DNA of 64,000 bases from Streptomyces cavernae. GTDB lineage: Bacteria; Actinomycetota; Actinomycetes; Streptomycetales; Streptomycetaceae. The stretch lies in assembly GCF_004023625.1 (NCBI RefSeq), contig NZ_RPDJ01000028.1, positions 62,001 to 126,000 of the forward strand, read 5' to 3'. Each line of letters opens with the position of its first letter. Within the stretch, counting starts at the first letter, position 1. Below the pieces are notes generated by a model, which saw only the letters and a program-made list of their open reading frames with translations, searched no databases and was not told where the DNA came from. Below, in pieces: positions 57,313-64,000 of this stretch. Made by a program: the position numbers and the translations under genes.

Positions 57313-57912
57313 TGGTCTCGCTGCCTTGCCAGGGCCGTCCTGTGGCTGTTCATCCTGGTCTGCTCGGTGTCAGTGGGGCGTGGGCTCAACGATCAAGCTC
57401 GCGGGGCATGCCCCGGGCTACGCAACAACAGCCACGCAATCAAGGGACAGCGCAATTAGGCTCAAGCCCGCTTGGGGGCGCCTTGGTGTCGGCCGACCCG
57501 GGCACGTCGGGGTCCCGAGTTCGCGCGTGTCGCTGAGCACTGTAGCGGGCGGGTCAAGCACCAACACCCGCGACACGCACACGCGTTCAAGCCGAAGCCT
57601 GGGCTGTGTTTCCCATGTGGTCCAGCAGGCGTACGAGCGAACTGCCGAGCACTGCACTCCACCCCGTAGCAGCCACGGTTCACCTTGCCGGTCGCCTACC
57701 CCGCCCCTTCCGCCGCGCTGTAGCTGGGGAGTTGTCTCGCAGGAGACGAGTGTCCGGCGCCGAGGATGTGAGGTGGTCCGGGTCGGAACTGTGCGCGGGC
57801 CGGTCAGCCATGTTCTGCTGAATTCTTTAGATACGAGTGATCCAGAGTTCTCCTGAGTGCTCTGAGGTAGAGTAGTGATCGGTGTGATGTTGCCGTTCAA
57901 AGGAGACACGCG
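57313..57912. other. 600-bp gap without a supported gene
   Basis: No reading frame with a ribosome site and coherent protein was found in either strand. The DNA is richer in A/T than neighbouring genes near its right end (57820-57900, TTCTTTAGATACGAGTGATC) and should hold the promoter of the RAMA gene, whose ribosome site AGGAGACACGCG is at 57901. Confidence 0.5.
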
Positions 57913-58335
57913 TTGCCGACCGTGAGCCTGCACTTCGACTCATCCTTGGTGGCCCGTCTGGCGGCTGCCGGGCCGGATGAAACGGTCCATATCACCTTGT
58001 CGGTCGACGTCGCACCCGACAACGCGCATGACGGTGGTTTCTCTGGTGAGGGGCGTGCCGTCGCTCCGCAGGGCCCGCTTGCCGAGTTGCTACTGAAGGG
58101 TCTGTTGAAGGCCGGGGACACCTTGTCGTTTCAGCAGCCGCGGGCGGGTCGGGAGGCGGTGGCGACGGTGGCCGCTGACGGGCGGCTGATCGTCGAGGGG
58201 AAGGCGGTGCCGTTTACCTCGCCGTCGAAGGCGGCTTCGGCTGTGACTGGCACGGCGTCGAACGGGTGGGCACTTTGGCGGACCGCTGCTGGCCAGACCC
58301 TCGATGCGCTGCGTACGCAACTTCAGCAGCTTTGA
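57913..58335 (+). CDS. RAMA-domain protein (140 aa)
   Basis: TTG start with AGGAG 8 bases upstream. Residues 55-140 match the RAMA domain (restriction enzyme adenine methylase-associated): LAELLLKGLLKAGDTLSFQQ, VATVAADGRLIVEGKAVPFT and SPSKAASAVTGTASNGWALW, ending AAGQTLDALRTQL. The domain is found in restriction enzymes, methyltransferases and in proteins thought to read DNA methylation. The N-terminal 50 residues are a strand-rich head (MPTVSLHFDSSLVARLAAAG). It precedes the fused zeta-toxin gene by 75 bases in the same direction. Confidence 0.8.
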   Translation: MPTVSLHFDSSLVARLAAAGPDETVHITLSVDVAPDNAHDGGFSGEGRAVAPQGPLAELLLKGLLKAGDTLSFQQPRAGREAVATVAADGRLIVEGKAVPFTSPSKAASAVTGTASNGWALWRTAAGQTLDALRTQLQQL

Positions 58336-58410
58336 CCAACTGGCCCGGCCTGAGCCGGGTTCTCTCCCTCACTTTGATGTCCCAGCAGCAGCCCGTGCGT
58401 GGAGGAGTAC

Positions 58411-60273
58411 GTGAGTTCGGCGAGTCGGCCCCGGCCTGTGAAACCCCCGGTCCAGCGGCCGGGGACAGGTCTGGCCACGTCTGCTACGACCGCTTCGGTG
58501 GGGGACTGGTCCGAGGAGGTCTTGGCCGACGTTGTCCTGCCCAGCGCTTTGGGCGGGGTGGTATCTCAACGGTGCCCGGTCGTGGTGTTTGTCGCCGGGC
58601 AGCCGGGCAGCGGCAAGACGTTGGTCGTCGACCTGGTGCACCGAGCGCTCGAGCGGCGAGGCGGTGCGGTGCGGGTGGACCGCGACGTCTACAAGGATGT
58701 CCACCCCCGCTACGCCGACTTCCTCGGCGAGGACGTGCGCACCGCTGGGGTACGGGTGCGGCCGGAGACCTACAGGTGGCAGGCCGAAGTGGAGGCTCGG
58801 GTGCGGGCCGACCGCTATGACGCGGTGGTGGAGGCGCCCTTGCCCGACGCGCAGGGGTTTTTGAACGAGGTGGCCGCGTACCGGCAGGCGGGCTACCGCA
58901 TCGAGGTCGTGGCCTTGGCGGTGCCCGAGGCCGTCAGCCAGCTCGGCGTTTTGGACCGGTATCTGCGTCTCGCCGATGAGGGCAGGGCCCGGTACGTCTC
59001 CTGGGACAACCACGACGCGTGCGCGGCCGCGCTGGTCGACACCCTCCGCATGGTGGAGACCGCGCACCTGGTGGACCGGGTCTTCGTCGTACGGCGTGCC
59101 GCCGAGGCACTGGAGGTCATGTACAGCAACGACCTCGGCCCAGACGGGGTCTGGTGCCGCCCGGAGGGCGCGGCAGAGGCGGTGCTCGCTGAGCGCAAGC
59201 GCCCGTGGGACGCCAGGGAGACGGGACTGTTCCGCCGTCAGCTCGCCGACGCCGACCGACGCGTGTACGACCACAAGCTGCCGGAGGACTGGTCGCTGGC
59301 GGTGCGACGTGATGCCGAGCGTGCGGCCGCCTTGGCCGAGCCGGTCCGGCGGATCGCACAGCCTCGCCGGGAGGCGCCTGGGGTCGATTACCACCGGCTC
59401 TCAGCAGATGAACACAAGTGGGTTTTTGATGAGTTGATCGTGCCGTCCCTGCTGGGGCGGATCACGCCGCAGGAGAAACCGGTCGCGGTGTACGTGGTGG
59501 GCCAGCCCGGCGCGGGCAAGACCCGGGCCGCTCAGATGGTCCGCCGTACCTTGCGCAGCCCGGCCCACATCACGGGCGACGATTTCAAGTTCTCCCACCC
59601 GGACTACCTGCAACTGTTGCGTGAGGAGCCGCGTACGGCTTCCGCGCGGATCCGAGCTGACTACCGGGCCTGGCAGGCGCAGGCCGAGGCGTACGTGCGC
59701 GAGCGGCGTGGGGACGTGGTCATTGAGGTCACCCCGTCCAGCGCCGCCGGGTTCGTCGCCGACGCGTCCCTGTACCGGCAGGCCGGCTACCGGGTGGAGC
59801 TGGTGGTCCTGGCGGTGCGCGCGGCCGATTCGCGGCAGGGCACGGCCGCCCGCTACACAAAGGTGAGCCGACGGGGCGTGCCCGCCCGGTTCACCACCGT
59901 GGTCGGGCACGACGCCCACTTCGCGGTCCTGCCTCAGGTGGTGGCGATGGCGGAGCAGCTGTCGGTCGTCGACGAGGTCCTGGTGATGCGGCGCGATACT
60001 CACCCGCTGTATCGCAACGCACAGGATGGGCAGGGGCGTTGGGCGGGGCGTCCCGCCGCCGAACTCGCCCTGGTCGCGGAGCAGGCCCGCCCCTACACCC
60101 TGGAGGAGGCCGCCCGGTTCTGGGCCACGCAGCGCTGGCTGCTCGCGGCGATGCCGCAGTACCGCGACGACCTCATCGCGATCGGCGCGCTGGCGTGCCC
60201 GCTGATGCCTGCCCAGCAGCCGCGCCATCTGCCGACGTACGCCCCCGCGGCCGCGCTGCCCGTGCCCGTTTAG
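58411..60273 (+). CDS. Tandem double zeta-toxin-like kinase (620 aa)
   Basis: GTG at 58411, preceded by GGAGGAG; an earlier GTG at 58399 is possible. Two P-loop domains in tandem: the first with GQPGSGKT (about 63-70), RVDRDVYKDVHPRYADFL (about 88-105) and EAPLPDAQGFL; the second with GQPGAGKT (about 364-371), ITGDDFKFSHPDYLQLLRE (about 385-403) and EVTPSSAAGFV. Both carry the D-x-hydroxyl strand after the P-loop and the R/K-rich lid of zeta toxins, which phosphorylate UDP-GlcNAc and block cell-wall synthesis. A fusion of two zeta domains in one chain is uncommon; no epsilon antitoxin is recognisable. Confidence 0.85.
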   Translation: MSSASRPRPVKPPVQRPGTGLATSATTASVGDWSEEVLADVVLPSALGGVVSQRCPVVVFVAGQPGSGKTLVVDLVHRALERRGGAVRVDRDVYKDVHPRYADFLGEDVRTAGVRVRPETYRWQAEVEARVRADRYDAVVEAPLPDAQGFLNEVAAYRQAGYRIEVVALAVPEAVSQLGVLDRYLRLADEGRARYVSWDNHDACAAALVDTLRMVETAHLVDRVFVVRRAAEALEVMYSNDLGPDGVWCRPEGAAEAVLAERKRPWDARETGLFRRQLADADRRVYDHKLPEDWSLAVRRDAERAAALAEPVRRIAQPRREAPGVDYHRLSADEHKWVFDELIVPSLLGRITPQEKPVAVYVVGQPGAGKTRAAQMVRRTLRSPAHITGDDFKFSHPDYLQLLREEPRTASARIRADYRAWQAQAEAYVRERRGDVVIEVTPSSAAGFVADASLYRQAGYRVELVVLAVRAADSRQGTAARYTKVSRRGVPARFTTVVGHDAHFAVLPQVVAMAEQLSVVDEVLVMRRDTHPLYRNAQDGQGRWAGRPAAELALVAEQARPYTLEEAARFWATQRWLLAAMPQYRDDLIAIGALACPLMPAQQPRHLPTYAPAAALPVPV

Positions 60274-60305
60274 GCCTGTCGCGGTGGCTCTCAGGCCCGC
60301 TCCGG

Positions 60306-60638
60306 CTATGCCTCAGCGGGCGGCTCGGAGGCTTCCAGTTCCGTGAGACGTCCGGTGTAGAAGTCGGCGATACGCGTGATCTCCTCAGGCCCAGCGTCCT
60401 GGAGCCGTGCCTGGTCCTCCACGCACTTCTGGCGCTGCCTCGTCAGCTCATCCAAACGCTGCTGGTCGTCAGAGCGCCGAGCGAGCAGCAGTTGCCGGTT
60501 GTACCAGGCGATGACGGCGCCCACGATCTGGCGCGCGTCCTCAGCCCCGACCGTGTTCTCGTCACCCGGGCCCGGGGCCGGCCCTGACGGGGATTGCGGA
60601 TCGGGGGACGACGGCGAGGGCGATGCGGAGTCGTGCAT
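60306..60638 (-). CDS. Small coiled-coil protein convergent with zeta gene (110 aa)
   Basis: GTG or ATG near 60638. A Pro/Ser-rich N-terminus (SPSSPDPQSPSGPAPGPGDE) is followed by two or three helices: DARQIVGAVIAWYNRQLLLA, RRSDDQQRLDELTRQRQKCV and ITRIADFYTGRLTELEAS. The size and the helical make-up recall the epsilon antitoxin, but the sequence does not. It is convergent with the zeta gene (32 bp) and divergent from the NTPase gene. Antitoxin is a possibility only. Confidence 0.6.
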   Translation of the reverse strand: MHDSASPSPSSPDPQSPSGPAPGPGDENTVGAEDARQIVGAVIAWYNRQLLLARRSDDQQRLDELTRQRQKCVEDQARLQDAGPEEITRIADFYTGRLTELEASEPPAEA

Positions 60639-60777
60639 AGGAAGACCACCTCCGGGGTGTCGGGTACCAACGGCGAAAAGATCATTTTCGGTGTTGGGCT
60701 GGACCTGGCCTGTGGCCGGTCACGGTACGCGGCATAGATTGGGTCTCAGGTGATCACTTCTGGGGGGACTTCGTCAC

Positions 60778-63465
60778 ATGGCCGACCTTCGTGCGCTGTT
60801 CAGCTCCAATGACCCCGTGGGCAGCAACGAGGCATTCACCAACCGTCAGGCCCAGTGGCACCTCGTCGCCACCGCCATCGAGGAGCACCTGCGACACATC
60901 GCCGCCTCGGGCTTCGACGTCGAGGATCTGGAGGCGCCCCGCAACAACGTGATCGTGTTCCACGGGGTGGGCGGGGTCGGGAAGTCGACCCTGCTGCGCA
61001 AGATCGAGGCGTCGCTCACCGACGCCGAGCAGCGTCCCGTCCAGTGGGGCGAGCCCGCCTGGGCAGGCAAGCGAATCCTGCCGGTCCGTATCGACCTGGC
61101 CCGCTCGGCATCGAACGGGTCGGACTACGAACGCGTCTTACTCACGGTCCGCCTCGCCCTTGCAGCCCACATCGGCCGCCCCCTGCCCAGCTTCGACCTG
61201 GCGCTGCGCCGCTACTGGGACGCGCAGCACCCCGGCGAGCCGCTCGAGGAGTACGTTCGGCGCACCGGCCTAGCGGGGAAGTTCGGGCAGATGCTGCCGC
61301 AGCAGGTTCAGGGCGCGGTCAGCGAGGCCGTCAGCGCCCTGCAACTGCCTGGTCTGGTCGGCTCGGCCGCCGGGCAGGTCGCGTCGGCGCTCATCACGGC
61401 ACTTCGCGAGCGGCGCGAGCGGGCGCGGGCTCTGGCCGGCTGCAAGAGGACCGCCGATCTGCTGGAGATCGAACCCGACCTGGAGGCGCTCTCCTACTAT
61501 CCGCACCTGCTGGCATGGGAAATCAGCCGCCTGCCCGCGAAGCACTCGGTGGTGCCAGCCATCCTGCTGGACACTTTCGAGGACACGGGCGACCGCCACC
61601 GCGATACCGAGCGCCTGCTACAGCGGCTCGTGTGGCTGATGCCGAACGCGTTCTTCGTCGTCAGCGGCCGCAACCGTCTGCCCTGGGCCAATCCCGCCTT
61701 GCAGGGCCAACTGGATTACACCGGTCCGGCAGCCTGGCCCGGCCTGGACACCCAGCAGCCGGCTTCGACCGCAGGGCAGGGCGGCGCCCGCCAGTATCTG
61801 ATCGGGGACCTCTCCCCGCGCGACTGCGACGACCACCTCGCCCGCCGCCTCACCCAGGACGGCCAGCCGCTGATCAGCCCGGAAATCCGCGAGGTCATCA
61901 CCGAGCGTTCGCACGGCCTGCCCCTGCACCTGGACCTGGCCGTCAGCCGATTCCTGGAGATCCGTCGTACCGGCCGCACTCCCGTGTCGGCCGACTTCGA
62001 TCACACCTTCCCCGCCCTCATCGCGCGCACCCTTTCGGACCTGACCACCGACGAACGCCACGTCCTGCGCAGTGCCAGCCTGTTGGACGCCTGGGACCTG
62101 GACCTGGCCACCCAGGCCGCCGGCCTCACCCATCAGTCAGCGGCTCGCCGACTCATCGAACGACCGATGATCAGCGAGGACCCGCAAGCGACCTGGCCGT
62201 ATCACCTGCACGGCGCCATCCGCACCGCGCTGCGCACAGCCGACGACCACACCGAGGACCAGTGGACCCCCGCCGACTGGCACCAGGCCGCCGTGCGCGC
62301 ACTCGCCGCCCTCGGCCGGCAATGGCAGGATGCCGAGACCGTCGTTCCCGGCCGGATTCTGCTCGTCGCGTGCCTGCGCCAGGGTCTGCGCCTGGCCCGA
62401 GACCATCGCCTCGATGACCTCGACTGGCTCACCGACGCCGCCTACGCCTACACCGACGACTCCGTCTGGGAGCCCATCGCCCCACCCACCCAGCAGCCCG
62501 CGCCCGGCAACGCCGCACACCAGCCGGGGCCGGACACGCCCGCCGACGCCCTGGCCGAGCTTCTCGCCGCCATCGCCCGCCGCCAGCACGAGCACCGCGA
62601 ACGCACCGCCGAGCGCCTCACCGCCGTCCTGGACTCCGGTCTGCTGTCCGGCGAGCTCACCGAACTCGCCTTGTATTACCGCGCCAAGGCCCACAAGGAC
62701 CTCGGCCGCACCGACGCCGCCCTCGACGGCTACCGCCAGGTCGCCAACGCAGACGGCCGGCTCGCTCCGCGCGCCCGCCGCGGCCTGGCCAACCTCGCCC
62801 GCATCCGCGGCGACTTCCCCACCGCGCTCGCCGCCATCCCCACCCTGGGCTGGAAGGGCCGCCACCACCGCGTCCTGGGCCATATCCGCTTCCCCCACGG
62901 CGACATGGTCCATGCCATCGCCGCGTTCGACGCCGCACGGACGGAAGCTGAACAGCACGACGCCCCGGGCGAGCGGGCCATCGCCCAGACCCTCCTCTCC
63001 CTGGCCTGCGCCTTCACCGACCCGGCCCGCGCCGACGACGAACTCGCCCTCGCCCACCAGCTCCTCGGCCAACTCGACCAGCGGGCCACCACTCTCCTCG
63101 CCCAGGTCGCCACCCTCGTACGCGACGCCGGCACCAACGACGTCACCGACCGCGCCACCGTGCTGCGCACCGAGATCACCGTCGCCGGGCTCGCCTGGCT
63201 CACCCCGCTCCTGGAGACCGCCCTCGCCTTCCACCACGCCGTACGCGGCGCACAAGACGCCCTGACTTCCACCATCGACCGTCTACGCGAGGCAACCGCG
63301 AACGGCGACTTCACCTACTACATCCACATCGCAACTGCCATGGGCGACCTGCCCCAGCCCGGCGAGTCGGCCATACAGTGGCTCGACGATGAACCCACCG
63401 TCCGTGCCCGCTGGCGCTCCCTGGTCACCGCCCGCCAGCACCACCTCGGATACTGGCCGGGGTGA
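60778..63465 (+). CDS. STAND (NB-ARC-like) NTPase with TPR-type C-terminus
   Basis: 895 aa, ATG with GGGGGGA 9 bases upstream. A P-loop GVGGVGKST is at 63-71, a Walker B strand VPAILLDTFED at about 260-270, a sensor-like FFVVSGRNRLPW at about 290, and the GLPLHLDLA block (about 380) characteristic of NB-ARC/STAND ATPases. A winged-helix-like part (LRSASLLDAWDLDLATQAAG) follows, and the last 330 residues are helical repeats with TPR character (YYRAKAHKDLGRTDAALDGY). STAND proteins oligomerise after sensing a ligand through the C-terminal repeats. No N-terminal effector domain is visible beyond 55 residues. Confidence 0.85.
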   Translation: MADLRALFSSNDPVGSNEAFTNRQAQWHLVATAIEEHLRHIAASGFDVEDLEAPRNNVIVFHGVGGVGKSTLLRKIEASLTDAEQRPVQWGEPAWAGKRILPVRIDLARSASNGSDYERVLLTVRLALAAHIGRPLPSFDLALRRYWDAQHPGEPLEEYVRRTGLAGKFGQMLPQQVQGAVSEAVSALQLPGLVGSAAGQVASALITALRERRERARALAGCKRTADLLEIEPDLEALSYYPHLLAWEISRLPAKHSVVPAILLDTFEDTGDRHRDTERLLQRLVWLMPNAFFVVSGRNRLPWANPALQGQLDYTGPAAWPGLDTQQPASTAGQGGARQYLIGDLSPRDCDDHLARRLTQDGQPLISPEIREVITERSHGLPLHLDLAVSRFLEIRRTGRTPVSADFDHTFPALIARTLSDLTTDERHVLRSASLLDAWDLDLATQAAGLTHQSAARRLIERPMISEDPQATWPYHLHGAIRTALRTADDHTEDQWTPADWHQAAVRALAALGRQWQDAETVVPGRILLVACLRQGLRLARDHRLDDLDWLTDAAYAYTDDSVWEPIAPPTQQPAPGNAAHQPGPDTPADALAELLAAIARRQHEHRERTAERLTAVLDSGLLSGELTELALYYRAKAHKDLGRTDAALDGYRQVANADGRLAPRARRGLANLARIRGDFPTALAAIPTLGWKGRHHRVLGHIRFPHGDMVHAIAAFDAARTEAEQHDAPGERAIAQTLLSLACAFTDPARADDELALAHQLLGQLDQRATTLLAQVATLVRDAGTNDVTDRATVLRTEITVAGLAWLTPLLETALAFHHAVRGAQDALTSTIDRLREATANGDFTYYIHIATAMGDLPQPGESAIQWLDDEPTVRARWRSLVTARQHHLGYWPG

Positions 63466-63532
63466 GACTGCCCCAGGCCGTCCCCGGCTTCCTGACCTGG
63501 TCGGTGTGTCGAGCCAATTCCACCGCTGGTCA

Positions 63533-64000
63533 TCAGTGTGAGTATGTGCCGACAAGCTCGCGCAGCGAGTACCCCGAGGCCTTGCGCAGCCGGGCGGCGA
63601 CGACAGGCTCGATCCCGTACCGCGCGGCTTCCTCGGCGATCGCCGCCACCTCCTGCTGGGTCACCGGGGTCTGGAACATCTGCCGCATCTTGTCGGCGGT
63701 CTCGGCCTCGAAGGTGTGGCTGGCCCCGTCCTTCTTGAGTGTCAGGGTCCCGTCGTCGTTGAGGACGGCCTCCGGCTCGCCGTCCTGCGGCACCAGGACC
63801 TCGGTGATCAGCTTGATGGGTGTCCCGTCGGGCAAGTACGTGTCGACGACCGCGACATCGGGGTGAAGCGCCTTCCACCCCTGCACCACGTGCGGGGCGG
63901 AAGGACGGTGGAGGGCCATGCCGAGCGGGTCGTAGATGACGATGCTCTCGCCCGGCTCCAGCACGGTGAAACCGGCCTGCCGGTAGTACGCCGTGAGGAA
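63533..64000 (-). CDS. Hypothetical protein (N-terminus beyond window)
   Basis: The frame is open to the window end: base 64000 onwards reads YYRQAGFTVLEPGESIVIYD on the minus strand, so the start lies outside. It has a strand-rich core (HVVQGWKALHPDVAVVDTYL, LPDGTPIKLITEVLVPQDGE) and a C-terminal helical part (PVTQQEVAAIAEEAARYGIE). No family recognised. It is convergent with the STAND NTPase, 67 bp away. Confidence 0.7.
   Translation of the reverse strand, partial: FLTAYYRQAGFTVLEPGESIVIYDPLGMALHRPSAPHVVQGWKALHPDVAVVDTYLPDGTPIKLITEVLVPQDGEPEAVLNDDGTLTLKKDGASHTFEAETADKMRQMFQTPVTQQEVAAIAEEAARYGIEPVVAARLRKASGYSLRELVGTYSH

Noticed and set aside
1..64000. Canonical Streptomyces chromosomal parS (GTTTCACGTGAAAC)
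   Set aside because: No exact copy seen by eye; the repeated palindrome here is a different sequence.
1..64000. CRISPR arrays, tRNA or rRNA genes
   Set aside because: No regularly spaced identical repeats, no cloverleaf with a GTTCGAATC-type arm and no ribosomal RNA segment was found. The CGAAAC array has boxes too short and spacers too regular for a CRISPR.
1..64000. Phage or ICE integrase, telomere or attachment sites
   Set aside because: No tyrosine or serine recombinase (other than the IS110 transposase) and no terminal inverted repeat were recognisable; a plasmid is favoured, but its topology cannot be told from this window.

Overview
This is high-GC actinomycete DNA, most likely Streptomyces: third codon positions are almost all G/C, and GTG starts, 4-base start/stop overlaps (ATGA, GTGA) and families typical of that genus (WhiB, RsbW-like ATPase, DUF2637, DUF5131, DUF5999, HutC-type GntR) are common. 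A partition pair, a replication-initiation candidate followed by a DciA-like gene, a second sliding clamp, a full FtsK and a conjugation ATPase point to a large conjugative plasmid. An integrated element cannot be excluded, because neither an integrase nor a telomere is visible in the window.

Left arm (0-39.6 kb). Every gene is on the minus strand except one IS110-family transposase. From 0 to 17.4 kb lie parB-parA, a DUF2637 membrane protein, DUF1643, DUF5131, DUF4326, DnaN, ASCH, NUDT9-like Nudix and GGDEF genes, two related OB-fold-like proteins and a polynucleotide-kinase-like ATPase. An invariant 15-bp near-palindrome, CTTTACGSCGTAAAG, occurs nine times here. All nine are intergenic and lie at transcription-unit boundaries, and I found none to the right of 17.4 kb. 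The design resembles the KorB operator of plasmid RK2 (TTTAGCSGCTAAA), so the ParB may be both a partition protein and a multi-operon regulator.

From 17.5 to 36.4 kb come a chromosomal-type FtsK, a Pycsar-effector-like membrane protein, a second DUF5131 protein, and a transfer cluster: many small membrane or Cys-rich proteins, a TraB-like FtsK ATPase with a C-terminal winged helix, coiled-coil proteins, and a second DUF2637 protein whose start region overlaps a directional array of CGAAAC boxes. From 36.4 to 39.6 kb there are regulatory genes (DUF5999, WhiB, RsbW-like ATPase) and Cys-rich proteins.

Centre (39.6-51.8 kb, mostly plus strand). A GntR regulator with palindromic operators precedes an HTH regulator, an isochorismatase-like hydrolase and a flavoprotein. 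A 1-kb gene-poor stretch of hairpins and repeats then leads into a 870-aa winged-helix/zinc-finger protein and a DUF721/DciA-like protein, which I take as the replication locus, followed by an HTH protein and a methyltransferase.

Right arm (51.8-64 kb). Short units in alternating orientation carry accessory and probable defence functions: a frameshifted CoiA-like gene, an AbiEii-type nucleotidyltransferase with a coupled partner, a RAMA-domain protein, a protein with two fused zeta-toxin domains, and an NLR-like STAND NTPase with TPR-like repeats. The last three form the best candidate for an undescribed defence or toxin system. Genes run off both ends of the window.
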